Part shown: positions 8,457 to 17,544 of the stretch, piece by piece | Layout: every line of letters starts with the position of its first letter | Position numbering within the stretch: the first letter of the stretch is position 1 | NCBI RefSeq assembly: GCF_002211365.1 | Contig: NZ_LOKZ01000037.1 | Location: 186,001-250,000, forward strand | Direction of reading: 5' to 3' | Source: Rhizobium sp. R711 | GTDB lineage: Bacteria > Pseudomonadota > Alphaproteobacteria > Rhizobiales > Rhizobiaceae | DNA length: 64,000 bases | Program-made: the position numbers and the translations under genes | Notes under the pieces: model-generated | Databases searched by the model: none | Seen by the model: only the letters and a program-made list of their open reading frames with translations | What the model was told of the DNA's origin: nothing

Positions 8457-9805
8457 TGGCGACGCACGCCCTGCTGAATGGATTTCGCCTGTGGCCACGC
8501 ACCCTCGGAGCGCGGCTATTTCTTATTCTGCTTGCCGGTCTGGCGATTGCGCATGCCATGTCGTTCACAGTGCTGTTTTTCGAGCGCTACACGGCTGCAA
8601 AGTCGATGATGTTCAACACCCTCGAAAACGATGTTTCGACCTCGATCGCCATCCTCGATCGGCTCCCACCGGACGAGCGCGCGGATTGGCTCGATCGTCT
8701 TGATCGGGGAAGCTACAGATTTGTTCTTGGGCCGGGCCTGCCGGGAACGCCGGCGCTCGACGCGCGCGGCACCGAAATTGCCTCCAAGGTGAGGACGGCG
8801 ATCGGGTCCAAATATCCGATCACGGTCGAAACAATCCCGGGTCCGAACTTTCGCCTCCAGGCGCATCTTGCTCTCAGCGACGGCACGCCGTTGACGATAG
8901 ACGTCAACCCGGCCGGCGTCATGCCTCTCGCCGACTGGCTGCCCTATGTACTCGTCGCACAACTGGCTCTGCTGGTGCTCTGCAGCTGGTTTGCCGTGCG
9001 TCAGGCCATTCGCCCTCTGGTCAACCTGGCGAAAGCGGCAGACACGCTCGATCCGAACGTGAAGGCCCCTCGCCTCAGTGAGACAGGGCCAAGCGAAGTC
9101 GCCTACGCCGCAGCCGCCTTCAACGCAATGCGCGAGCGCATCGCCCAATATCTCGAGGAGCGCGTACAGATACTCGCGGCCATATCGCATGATTTGCAAA
9201 CGCCGATTACGCGTATGAAGCTCAGGGCTGAGATGGCCGAGGATTTCGGCGATCGAGATAAGTTGATGCAGGATCTCAGCGAGATCGAACGGCTCGTCAA
9301 GGAAGGTGTCGCCTATGCGCGCAGCGCCCATGGCAACGTCGAGAAAGCGTCGCGCATCGACCTTTCGTCCTTCATCGAGAGCCTTGTCTACGATTATCAG
9401 GACACCGGCAAGGATGTTGCAATAACGCAGATAAGCAGCGGCGCGATCATGACGCGCCCGCACGCCTTAAGGCGCGTCCTCACGAATCTCATCGACAACG
9501 CGCTGAAGTTCGGCGGCAGCGCCGAGATCCAGGTACAGCGTGGCGCTGACGAGGCCATCGTCGTCAGGGTGATGGATCGTGGGCCCGGTATCCCCGATGA
9601 CCAGTTGGAAGCCGTCCTCAAACCCTTCTTCCGCCTTGAGCAGTCGCGTAGTCGCGACACCGGCGGAACCGGCCTTGGGTTGGCTATCGCCGTGCAGCTT
9701 GCCGCTGCAATCGGCGGGTCGCTGACGCTGCGCAACCGGGACGGTGGCGGCCTCGTGGCCGAGATAACCATCACTCACTATGGACAAAAGAGCGGCAGCC
9801 CTTGA
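8456..9805 (+). CDS. Sensor histidine kinase, partner of the upstream regulator
   Basis: A 449-residue inner-membrane kinase. TM1 is near residues 20-42, followed by a periplasmic loop of about 120 residues and TM2 near 158-180. The HAMP region (RQAIRPLVNLAKAADTL) comes next, then the HisKA domain with phospho-accepting His245 in ISHDLQTPITRMKLR. The catalytic HATPase domain shows NLIDNALKFG, DRGPGIP and TGGTGLGLAI. It shares four bases with the response regulator stop/start, giving a classic two-gene operon. The loop sequence gives no hint of the ligand; the architecture is EnvZ-like. Confidence 0.95.
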   Translation: MATHALLNGFRLWPRTLGARLFLILLAGLAIAHAMSFTVLFFERYTAAKSMMFNTLENDVSTSIAILDRLPPDERADWLDRLDRGSYRFVLGPGLPGTPALDARGTEIASKVRTAIGSKYPITVETIPGPNFRLQAHLALSDGTPLTIDVNPAGVMPLADWLPYVLVAQLALLVLCSWFAVRQAIRPLVNLAKAADTLDPNVKAPRLSETGPSEVAYAAAAFNAMRERIAQYLEERVQILAAISHDLQTPITRMKLRAEMAEDFGDRDKLMQDLSEIERLVKEGVAYARSAHGNVEKASRIDLSSFIESLVYDYQDTGKDVAITQISSGAIMTRPHALRRVLTNLIDNALKFGGSAEIQVQRGADEAIVVRVMDRGPGIPDDQLEAVLKPFFRLEQSRSRDTGGTGLGLAIAVQLAAAIGGSLTLRNRDGGGLVAEITITHYGQKSGSP

Positions 9806-10136
9806 CAGCTGCCGCTGAAAAACGGTCATGCGAGTATCAAAGGGAGTCCCGCCAAGGCACGTCGAGGCTATTCCAATGGCGGTGATGGGGCCGATTGCTG
9901 CCATTGGTGGCATCCGCTACTCGTAACGCCGTTGTGGCGCCATTCCTGCCAGTGCCGAGGGACCGAAAATATGGCAAAAGAACATCCGCCTACGTCTCTA
10001 AAGCAGGCTGCGGCGGGTCTCTTGGGACCCCTGCGAGAGCAGCCATCAAGCCCCTAAGTTTGCGGGGGAGATCAATGTCACAATCCTGTTCGAATTGATG
10101 GCTAGACGGGCGAAAATCGGGAACGAGGATCAGCAG
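9806..10136. other. Intergenic region before the DUF1003 gene
   Basis: No gene is supported in this 331-bp stretch. Two short inverted repeats are visible, GGGTC-N6-GACCC at 10017-10032 and CCCC...GGGG near 10050-10067. They could form hairpins in the leader of the DUF1003 transcript; neither has a T-run expected of a terminator. Confidence 0.4.
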
Positions 10137-11045
10137 ATGGCAGAAGAGAAGCCCTTGGACTTCGCAGGAGAAATCGTCGACTTCGACGCCGGCCACGGAG
10201 AGGCCGCCACCGTCGAGATGGATGACTACACCAAGAGCCTCGCTCAGGCCAAGGCAAAGTCAGTCAAGCTGGTGGACGCGATCACGGGTGCCACATTGAA
10301 GAAAAAGGAGGCCATCCATTTTGACGATATGCGCCCCTCGCTCGCGGATTTCATGCGGCAGAAGCACCCTGGCCTCCGTTCGGACGACTACATCAGCCGC
10401 AAGGTGGTCGATGACTATCGCGGCCAGTACATTGCCGAGCTTCTGCGCGACGAACGAGGCGAACTCTCCAACCTGGAGGACGAAGTCGTCGAGAGCCTGA
10501 AGAGCCACGACACGCTCGCCGAAAACATCGAAGAGGACTACGAGGAACACCGTTCGATTGGCGACCGCGTCGCCGATGTCGTCGCAACCTTCGGCGGAAG
10601 CTGGACCTTTATCATCTCCTTCTGCTTGTTCCTTGCCGTCTGGATGGGAATCAATCTGATGCTCGGCGACAAGGCTGCCTTCGACGTCTATCCCTTCATC
10701 CTGCTGAACCTTATCCTTTCGACCATTGCAGCGCTGCAGGCGCCAATCATCATGATGAGCCAGCGCCGCCAGGAATCAAAGGATCGGTTGCGGGCGCTCA
10801 ACGACTATAAGGTCAATCTGAAGGCCGAGTTGGAAATCCGCCACCTCCATGAAAAGGTCGATCATCTGTTGAACCGGCAGTGGGAACGACTGACCGAAAT
10901 CCAGCAGATCCAGATTGAAATGATGCTGGAACAGGCCAAGGCCGCCAATCGCGCGCTGAAGATGAGCAAGGCGCAGAAGACCAAAACCAATGCGCTCAAG
11001 AACCTCTTTAGCACCACGCCCAAGGCGGAAGAGAGCGACGAATAG
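10137..11045 (+). CDS. DUF1003-family membrane protein
   Basis: A protein of about 302 residues with the DUF1003 core. An acidic, charged N-terminal half is followed by two adjacent membrane helices (WTFIISFCLFLAVWMGINL and VYPFILLNLILSTIAALQAP). After these come the family motif IIMMSQRRQESKDRLRALNDY and a helical, probably coiled C-terminus with HLHEKVDHLL. The family is common in bacteria but has no agreed function. ATG at 10137 follows GAGGATCAG; an in-frame TTG/ATG at 10095/10098 would add 13-14 residues. It is monocistronic. Confidence 0.85.
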   Translation: MAEEKPLDFAGEIVDFDAGHGEAATVEMDDYTKSLAQAKAKSVKLVDAITGATLKKKEAIHFDDMRPSLADFMRQKHPGLRSDDYISRKVVDDYRGQYIAELLRDERGELSNLEDEVVESLKSHDTLAENIEEDYEEHRSIGDRVADVVATFGGSWTFIISFCLFLAVWMGINLMLGDKAAFDVYPFILLNLILSTIAALQAPIIMMSQRRQESKDRLRALNDYKVNLKAELEIRHLHEKVDHLLNRQWERLTEIQQIQIEMMLEQAKAANRALKMSKAQKTKTNALKNLFSTTPKAEESDE

Positions 11046-11189
11046 GTAGAATAGCCGCTCCGACCGGGACGGTTAATCCAGCATGCTGGGTGGCACATAT
11101 CGAACATATGAATGAGCCGCCCATGAATGGCTTGAACCAACTCGCCGAAAGCCGCGGTTGGTACCGCTGCGCTGCCGCCGGGAAGCCGA

Positions 11190-12242
11190 TCAGAATCGAT
11201 CGACGTCGATCACTGCGTGCGCAAAGGCTTGCGGTGCCTCTTGCGGCAGGTTGTGACCAATGCCGCCGGTGATCAGCCGGTGCTCGTACTTGCCCGAGAA
11301 CTTCTTGGCATAGGCCGCCGGCTGCGGATGAGGCGCGCCATTCGCATCGCCTTCCAGGGTGATCGTCGGCACACCGATAACCGGGAACTTGGCCAGCCGC
11401 GCTTCGAACTCATCATACCTGCGCTCGCCCTCGGCCGCGCTGATCCGCCAACGGTAGTTGTGGATGGTGATGTCGACGTGATCTGGATTTTCAAGCGCGG
11501 CGGCACTGCGGTTGAAGGTCGCATCGTCGAAATTCCATTTCGGTGACGCAAGCTGCCAGATCAGCCTGGCGAACTCGCTCCGGTATTGTTGATAGCCTTC
11601 GCGCCCACGTTCGGTGGCAAAGTAGAACTGATACCACCACGCGAGCTCTGCCTTCGGCGGCAACGGCGCCTTGTTGGCTTGCTGGCTGCCGATAAGATAG
11701 CCGCTGACGGAAACCAGCGCCTTGCAACGCTCAGCCCAAAGAGCCGCGATAATGTCGGCGGTCCGGGCTCCCCAATCACAACCGGCAATCAGCGCCTTTT
11801 CGATCTTCAGCGCATCCATGAGCGCGATGATATCAGCAGCGATTGCGGCCTGTTGACCGTTGCGCATCGTCTGGTCGGAGAGGAAACGCGTCGTGCCGTA
11901 GCCACGCAGATAGGGCACGATGACGCGATAGCCGGCTGTGGCGAGCAGCGGTGCAACATCGACATAGGTATGGATGTCATAGGGCCAGCCGTGCAGGAGA
12001 ATGACCGGAGGCGCGTCGCTCGCTCCAAGTTCGGCATAGCCAACGTTCAGCAGACCGGCATCGATCTGCTTGATTGTGCCGAACGACGTGTTGGTGCCTG
12101 GCGCGATGGTGGGAATGCGGGCGGCGCCCGGTGTCGCCGCCTGCGCAACGCTCGTCCCGATGACGCCCAGTTGCGCGGCAGCGACAGTCAGGGCCGCCAC
12201 GCCCATGAACCGCCGCCTCTGTTGATTGATTTCCTCTGCCAT
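11190..12242 (-). CDS. Tat-exported epoxide-hydrolase-like alpha/beta hydrolase
   Basis: An alpha/beta hydrolase of the epoxide hydrolase/haloalkane dehalogenase type. The oxyanion motif HGWPYD and the nucleophile elbow AGCDWGAR carry Asp rather than Ser, as in epoxide hydrolases. GGIGHNLPQEAP supplies the catalytic His near the C-terminus. The mature protein is preceded by a twin-arginine signal (NQQRRRFMGVAALTVAAAQ) and AQAA, so export to the periplasm is expected. I place the start at MAEEINQQ (12242) since this gives a normal Tat signal; the frame reaches 12368. Substrate unknown. Confidence 0.8.
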   Translation of the reverse strand: MAEEINQQRRRFMGVAALTVAAAQLGVIGTSVAQAATPGAARIPTIAPGTNTSFGTIKQIDAGLLNVGYAELGASDAPPVILLHGWPYDIHTYVDVAPLLATAGYRVIVPYLRGYGTTRFLSDQTMRNGQQAAIAADIIALMDALKIEKALIAGCDWGARTADIIAALWAERCKALVSVSGYLIGSQQANKAPLPPKAELAWWYQFYFATERGREGYQQYRSEFARLIWQLASPKWNFDDATFNRSAAALENPDHVDITIHNYRWRISAAEGERRYDEFEARLAKFPVIGVPTITLEGDANGAPHPQPAAYAKKFSGKYEHRLITGGIGHNLPQEAPQAFAHAVIDVDRF

Positions 12243-12457
12243 CGATGTTCTCCCGATTGCGTTAAAGACATTCATAGAAGCCGGCAGGCGTGTGTACCCA
12301 ATGTGTGCCCGATGGCGGGAATTGCATGCAGGTGTAGGGATCAGGTGGAGAGATACATTGGCATACATTCGGCGATAATTGAGCGACCTGAGCTGAGTGT
12401 TCGGCTCAGCGACACTCAGGTTCGGGGAACCGGACCATTGTTGGCAAACGCGGGAAT

Positions 12458-12676
12458 CTAGCGCAGTCCGCCGACGACCGCTGCGAATACGTTGTTGGAC
12501 GACGTCGCCACGAAGGAGGCCTTCGCAATCGGCGCGGGCTCCTTCGAGCCAGCATCCGGCGATGACAACGGTAGGAACAGTGCCGCGATCGGTGGCGGCT
12601 CATCCGGAGCACTATCCCAGGCGCATGGCGCAGCGGCCAACGCGAGCATTGCGAAGGTGGTGACTAGAATGCGCAT
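12458..12676 (-). CDS. Small secreted protein of unknown function
   Basis: A 72-residue ORF that starts with a typical signal peptide (MRILVTTFAMLALAAAPCAW) and continues with a Pro/Ser/Ala-rich region ending in AAVVGGLR. TTGAGGAGAAAGCA just upstream of the ATG is a good ribosome binding site, which is the main reason to believe the gene. I do not recognise a domain. The Cys in APCAW might be read as a lipobox but lacks the usual L[AS][GA]C form. Confidence 0.55.
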   Translation of the reverse strand: MRILVTTFAMLALAAAPCAWDSAPDEPPPIAALFLPLSSPDAGSKEPAPIAKASFVATSSNNVFAAVVGGLR

Positions 12677-12920
12677 TGCTTTCTCCTCAATTGCTTGGCC
12701 CGTTTAGACCAATCCGGAACTCGGATCCCTCCAGGGGAGCGGTAAAATTCAGCGTGACGGCTGCGCGTGTCTCGAATGTGTTCGGATGCATCAAGACCGT
12801 ATCGCGGTGTAGGCGCGGATTGAGCCGGTTCGACCGACCCCGATCCGGAATCATATCGACCCTCCACTGCCGCAGGCGATACATCCGCCCGCGGCATCGC
12901 TATGACCAAGGTCAACCTGC

Positions 12921-13652
12921 CTAGTCCGCGACGAGCACTGGTCGCTCCCGATACTGCGCCGAGAAAAGCTGCTTCAGAGCTTCGATTTTCGGCTGCTCGT
13001 AAATGTAGACATAGGGTTGGCTGGGATTGTTGTAGACGTAGTCCTGATGATAGGCCTCCGCGCGATAGAACGTCTTCCCGACTTCGATCGAAGTCACAAT
13101 CGGGCGATTAAACGCGTGTTCCTTGCCGAGTTGCGCGATGTAGTCGGAGGCGACCTTTGCCTGCTCGTCGTTCAGTGGAAAGATCGCCGAGCGGTACTGC
13201 ATCCCGACATCGGGCCCTTGCTGATCCATCTGCGTCGGGTCGTGAACCACAGAGAAAAAGATCTGCAACAACTGGGCGTAGGTGACTTGCTGCGGATTGA
13301 AGACGACCTCCACCGCTTCGGCATGACCGGTCTGTCCGGTCTCAGTCATCTCGTAGGTCGCAGTCGCAGCACTCCCGCCGGCATACCCAGCCGTGGCGCT
13401 CACGACGCCGACAAGGTGCTGAAACACCCCTTGGACGCCCCAGAAGCAGCCGCCAGCGAGCACCAGCGACTGCGTTCCCGGCGTTGCGGCCACGTCGTGC
13501 AGAGCTAGAGGAACGCGCCTGGCCTCCTCAGATTTCGGTCCGCCGTTCAATTTCAGCGCAAGGCCGCTGCCACCCATCACCGCCAGAACCACAAGGCCGA
13601 GGCGTGCGAAGGTACCGACAGAGGTCGAAGAGTTTTCCCGTCGATTTTTCAT
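12921..13652 (-). CDS. msrA: Periplasmic peptide-methionine (S)-S-oxide reductase
   Basis: A 243-residue MsrA. The catalytic motif GGCFWG carries Cys69, and the family blocks GYAGG, GHAEAVEV, DPTQMDQQGPDVGMQYRS and YHQDYV follow. Unlike cytoplasmic MsrA it begins with a basic stretch and one hydrophobic segment (FARLGLVVLAVMGGSGLALKL), pointing to a periplasmic or membrane-anchored enzyme. The gene starts 12 bp after the stop of dipZ and surely shares its transcript. DipZ-type proteins bring reducing power across the membrane, so it is the likely electron donor; that link is inference from the operon. Confidence 0.95.
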   Translation of the reverse strand: MKNRRENSSTSVGTFARLGLVVLAVMGGSGLALKLNGGPKSEEARRVPLALHDVAATPGTQSLVLAGGCFWGVQGVFQHLVGVVSATAGYAGGSAATATYEMTETGQTGHAEAVEVVFNPQQVTYAQLLQIFFSVVHDPTQMDQQGPDVGMQYRSAIFPLNDEQAKVASDYIAQLGKEHAFNRPIVTSIEVGKTFYRAEAYHQDYVYNNPSQPYVYIYEQPKIEALKQLFSAQYRERPVLVAD

Positions 13653-13664
13653 TGTTCTGTCCTT

Positions 13665-15431
13665 TCATCCGAAAGTGAAGACGAATGCTTCGACACCAGG
13701 ATCGAAGAAGCGGATCTCGAACGTCCGTTCCCGCACGTCTCCCGACTGGCGCACCAATTGATGGAGCCGGGTTTCCGAAACAGTGCCGTTGCCTTCGGCG
13801 TCAATATCCGAACCGTGGTCCGCGCCTGGCGCTGCGCCGTCCACCTTCACCTGAAAGCGGATCTTCCTGCCGTCCGTGCCGGGTCCAAGCACGAGATGCA
13901 GATCCCGCGCGCTGAACCGGTAGGTGATGCCTCCGCCGGCCTGATCCAGCGAGGCCTGCTCACCGCCGACGGTCCACTTGCCTGTCAAACCCCATTCGTT
14001 GAGATTAGGTTTTCCCACCGTGTAATCACGCGCGACATCTGCTCCCACACCTTCCGGCGAAATGAAGTTGGCGGCGCGGAGGTAGCCGATATAGGATTCA
14101 CCGGACTGCAACTGCGCGAGGTCGGGCGCCGCCTCGGCGCCCTTGGCGTCCGGCGTGACGGTGGCCGCGTCGGCCTTCCTGCTGCCCGCGGCTTCCGCCA
14201 GCAGATCCTGGATCACCCGTTCGGATTGTCCGTAGTCTCCCTCGCCGAACTGGGTGTGACGGATCTGGCCCTCGGCATCGATGAAGTAGTGGGCAGGCCA
14301 GTAGTTGTTGCCGAATGACCGCCAGATCTTGAAATCGTTGTCGATCGCGACGGGATAGCCGATCTGAAACTTGTCAATCGCCTGACGGACATTGTCGATC
14401 CGCTTCTCGAAGGCAAATTCCGGCGAATGGACGCCGATCACGACGAGGCCCTGATCCCGATATTTTTCGGCCCAGGCCCGCACGTAGGGGATTGTCCGAA
14501 TGCAGTTGATGCAGGAGTAGGTCCAGAAATCGACCAGAACGACCTTGCCGCGCAATTCCTCGGCCGTGAGCGGCTTCGAATTCAGCCATTCCACCGCACC
14601 GTCAAGCGACACGAAGCGACCAAGCACCGGCAAATCGCTCTGGTATCCCTTGCGCGCATCGTTCGCGGCAAGCTGCATCGCATTGCCGGTCGGCTTACCG
14701 GCGACATCGCTTGCGTCATGCAGCCTATCGAGCAGCGACTGCTCGATGCGGGTGCTGCTCGCATAGGAGATGCGCGACAACAAACCAGTATCCAGTCCAA
14801 GAGCAATTGCCGCAACGCCGGCCAACACGGCGATGCCGAGCGCCTGCCGCAGATGCTCACTAACCCCGAGCGATCGCTTCATCGCGGCAAACACCTTTCC
14901 CCCGGCAAGAACAGCCATTGAAAGCGAGGTAGCTGCACCTGCGGCGTAGACCGTCAGGAGGAGCGTCGTCTGCACGTTCGCCCCCCGCAGCGCGGCACCG
15001 GTCAGGACAAGCCCGAGGATCGGGCCGGCACAAGGTGCCCAGAGAAGACCGGTCGCGACACCGAGAAGGAAGGAGGTGCCGGCACTCCCCTTCTTGCCGC
15101 TCGCCCGCTGAGAGAGGCGGCTGCCCAGTGCGACGGCCGGCCGCGTTGCCACCGCCGCGATGCGCGGTGAAAGCAGCGTCACGCCGAAGCCTGCGATCAA
15201 CGCAATGGCGGCATATCGGCCGATTTCGTTGGCGTGCACGGCCCAGCTTCCACCGACCGCGGAAAGCGTTGCGACACCGGCGAAGGTCACGATCATGCCT
15301 GATAGCATCGGCAGGATGCTTCTTGTAAACGGTTGACCTGCCCGTGACAGGGCGAATGGCAGGACCGGAAGAATGCAGGGGCTGACGATGGTCAGCGCCC
15401 CTGCAAGATAGGCGATGAGAAATAGGATCAT
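13665..15431 (-). CDS. dipZ: DipZ-type thiol-disulfide transporter (CcdA plus thioredoxin domain)
   Basis: A 588-residue fusion. The N-terminal CcdA/DsbD-like membrane domain (about 1-220, six helices) carries redox cysteines in SPCILP (Cys19) and WAPCAGP. A periplasmic TlpA-like thioredoxin domain follows, with CINC (Cys307/Cys310) in FWTYSCINC. The C-terminal beta domain of about 140 residues is typical of mycobacterial and rhizobial DipZ. It should pass electrons from cytoplasmic thioredoxin to periplasmic partners. It lies directly upstream of msrA. Confidence 0.9.
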   Translation of the reverse strand: MILFLIAYLAGALTIVSPCILPVLPFALSRAGQPFTRSILPMLSGMIVTFAGVATLSAVGGSWAVHANEIGRYAAIALIAGFGVTLLSPRIAAVATRPAVALGSRLSQRASGKKGSAGTSFLLGVATGLLWAPCAGPILGLVLTGAALRGANVQTTLLLTVYAAGAATSLSMAVLAGGKVFAAMKRSLGVSEHLRQALGIAVLAGVAAIALGLDTGLLSRISYASSTRIEQSLLDRLHDASDVAGKPTGNAMQLAANDARKGYQSDLPVLGRFVSLDGAVEWLNSKPLTAEELRGKVVLVDFWTYSCINCIRTIPYVRAWAEKYRDQGLVVIGVHSPEFAFEKRIDNVRQAIDKFQIGYPVAIDNDFKIWRSFGNNYWPAHYFIDAEGQIRHTQFGEGDYGQSERVIQDLLAEAAGSRKADAATVTPDAKGAEAAPDLAQLQSGESYIGYLRAANFISPEGVGADVARDYTVGKPNLNEWGLTGKWTVGGEQASLDQAGGGITYRFSARDLHLVLGPGTDGRKIRFQVKVDGAAPGADHGSDIDAEGNGTVSETRLHQLVRQSGDVRERTFEIRFFDPGVEAFVFTFG

Positions 15432-15565
15432 TTTCGTACCCTGCAGTTGACCGGTGCTTACGCACTGGTCGTTGACGGTGGCTGCAGGGGATCAGTCCGA
15501 AGTATCCTGGATATGTCGTGTTCCACCCGATTTGTATCAGAATGCACGCAACCTCAGCCGCTGGC

Positions 15566-16243
15566 TCAAGAGTTCAGGAGCTTCAGCAGTTTCTTGGCAG
15601 CCGAGCCGGATGACGCTGGGTTCTGCCCCGTTATCAGCCGTCCGTCGACAATTGTAAAATCGATCCAATCGCCGGCCTTCTCATAGTGTCCACCTAGACG
15701 CTTCAACTCATCCTCGACGAGAAAGGGCACGACCTCGGTGAGATGGACAGCCTCCTCCTCGCTGTTCGCAAAGCCGGTGACACGCTTGCCCTTGACGAGC
15801 GGCTGCCCCTGATAGGTTACCTTTTTTAGGACCCCGGGAGCATGACAAACCAAGGCGATCGGCTTGCCCGCATTGTAGAAGCTTTCGATCAGGGCGATTG
15901 AGTTCCTATCGTTGACGAGGTCCCACATCGGACCGTGGCCACCGGGATAGAAGACGGTGTCGAAACCTTCCGCCTTGACGTCGCTGAGTTTTGCCGTGTT
16001 TGCCAGTTCCTTTTGCGCGGCAGGATCGCCCTTGAAACGCGCCATCGCCTCCGACTGGTTGGCCGGCTCGTCGCTCTTGGGATCGATCGGCGGCTGCCCA
16101 CCCTTCGGCGACGCCAAGATGATCTCGGCGCCCGCATCCTTGAACACATAGTAGGGCGCAGCAAACTCCTCGAGCCAGAAGCCGGTTGGCCTGCCGGTAT
16201 TCCCGAGTTGATCATGCGACGTCAAAACCATCAGAATCTTCAT
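15566..16243 (-). CDS. DJ-1/PfpI family protein (Hsp31/glyoxalase III-like)
   Basis: A 225-residue protein of the class I glutamine-amidotransferase-like fold. It shows the nucleophile elbow ALVCHAPG with Cys133, an acidic residue in GFWLEE (Glu25/26), and FYPGGHGPMWDL. These features fit the glyoxalase III/Hsp31 branch, which detoxifies methylglyoxal or acts on misfolded proteins. Start ATG 16243 is preferred over the longer frame because MKILMVLTSHDQ is the normal family N-terminus and ACAAAGGGAG precedes it. It is divergent from the LysR gene at 16474, which may regulate it. Confidence 0.85.
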   Translation of the reverse strand: MKILMVLTSHDQLGNTGRPTGFWLEEFAAPYYVFKDAGAEIILASPKGGQPPIDPKSDEPANQSEAMARFKGDPAAQKELANTAKLSDVKAEGFDTVFYPGGHGPMWDLVNDRNSIALIESFYNAGKPIALVCHAPGVLKKVTYQGQPLVKGKRVTGFANSEEEAVHLTEVVPFLVEDELKRLGGHYEKAGDWIDFTIVDGRLITGQNPASSGSAAKKLLKLLNS

Positions 16244-16473
16244 CGTCAATCTCCCTTTGTTGAGCGAACGCAAGACGCGGTTTGGCCGGTCACTCTCGTA
16301 TCCCGCGAGCACTTCACCCGCTGGGCTTGTCATCGACCCCCGAACAGGTGCCGGCTTACCGAACAGATAGAGCGGCGGCGCAACCTGTCCTGCCCCACCT
16401 CCCGGTATTTACTTCCTGCCGATTTCGGGTGAATACTCGCCGCCGGACAATCACTATTCCGCGAGGCGGCACA

Positions 16474-17406
16474 ATGGATCGCATCGACGCAATGAAGGTG
16501 TTTGTGACGGCGATTGACGAGGGCAGTCTCGCCGGAGCAGCCCGCAATCTCAAACGATCGCCGACGGCAGTCAGTCGCGCCCTGAGCTTCCTGGAGGCGC
16601 ATGTCGGTGTCGAATTACTACACCGGACGACCCGGACGCTGAAGCTGAGCGAGGCAGGTCAACGCTATGCGGCAGCCTGTCGGCGCGTGCTGGTCGATCT
16701 TGAGGAAGCCGACATGCTGGCGGGTGGCGAGCGGGCGGCACCGCGCGGAACCCTGACCATTTCGGCGCCGCCGATTCTTGGAGAAGAAGTGCTGCGCCCG
16801 ATACTGGACGACTTCCTTGACCTTCACCCGACGGTTTCTGTCCGGTTTCTGATGCTGGACCGGTTCGTCAATCTCGTCGACGAGGGCGTCGACCTCGCAG
16901 TGCGTATCGGCCACCTGTCGGACTCCTCGCATGTCTCCACCCGTCTCGGTGGCGACGTGCGACGCGTCGTGGTCGCCTCCCCTCGCTATCTCGCCGACCA
17001 TCCGCGCATCAACGAACCCGCAGACCTGGCGAAGCACCAGATCGTCGCGTTCAGTAATTTCGGCTTGGATTCCTGGAGCTTCACGCCGACGAAAGGTTCC
17101 TCTATCCCGCGCACGGTTCACTTCGCGCCGCGGTGCATCGTCAATAGCGTTCGTGCCGCCGCCGCTTCCGCTGCTGCTGGCGGCGGCCTGACGAGGCTCT
17201 ATTCCTACCATGTCGCATCTTATGTGCGCGACGGACGGTTGAAGATCGTCCTCGCCGACGCCGAATACCCACCGCTGCCCGTGCATCTGCTTGCGCCGCA
17301 TGGCCGCATGTCGGTGCCGAAAGTTCGCGCCTTCGTGGATTTCGCAACGCCTCGCCTACGCTCTGAATTCGCGCAAATGGCGGCAGCTGCAGGCACTCTC
17401 GCCTGA
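16474..17406 (+). CDS. LysR-family transcriptional regulator
   Basis: A 310-residue LTTR. The N-terminal winged helix (MDRIDAMKVFVTAIDEGSLAGAARNLKRSPTAVSRALSFLE...) is unmistakable, followed by a periplasmic-binding-like effector domain from about residue 90 (GTLTISAPPILGEEVLRPIL). The longer upstream frame is not LTTR-like, so ATG 16474 is chosen, although its ribosome binding site (GCGAGGCGG) is weak. It lies between the divergent DJ-1 gene and the co-directional SDR gene; either could be the target. Confidence 0.9.
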   Translation: MDRIDAMKVFVTAIDEGSLAGAARNLKRSPTAVSRALSFLEAHVGVELLHRTTRTLKLSEAGQRYAAACRRVLVDLEEADMLAGGERAAPRGTLTISAPPILGEEVLRPILDDFLDLHPTVSVRFLMLDRFVNLVDEGVDLAVRIGHLSDSSHVSTRLGGDVRRVVVASPRYLADHPRINEPADLAKHQIVAFSNFGLDSWSFTPTKGSSIPRTVHFAPRCIVNSVRAAAASAAAGGGLTRLYSYHVASYVRDGRLKIVLADAEYPPLPVHLLAPHGRMSVPKVRAFVDFATPRLRSEFAQMAAAAGTLA

Positions 17407-17544
17407 TTATGCCGAAATTCGGTTGATTGTCGTCCAATCATCGACAATTCTCCCAGATACAGAACGGATCTAAATCAATTGCACCAACGCCGAGGGCGTA
17501 GGGCGGCCCAATGCAACGGCCGCGGCAATTGGAAGGATCACATC

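Noticed and set aside
8516..9463. 315-residue minus-strand frame opposite the sensor kinase
   Set aside because: Antisense shadow; the kinase motifs on the plus strand are complete.
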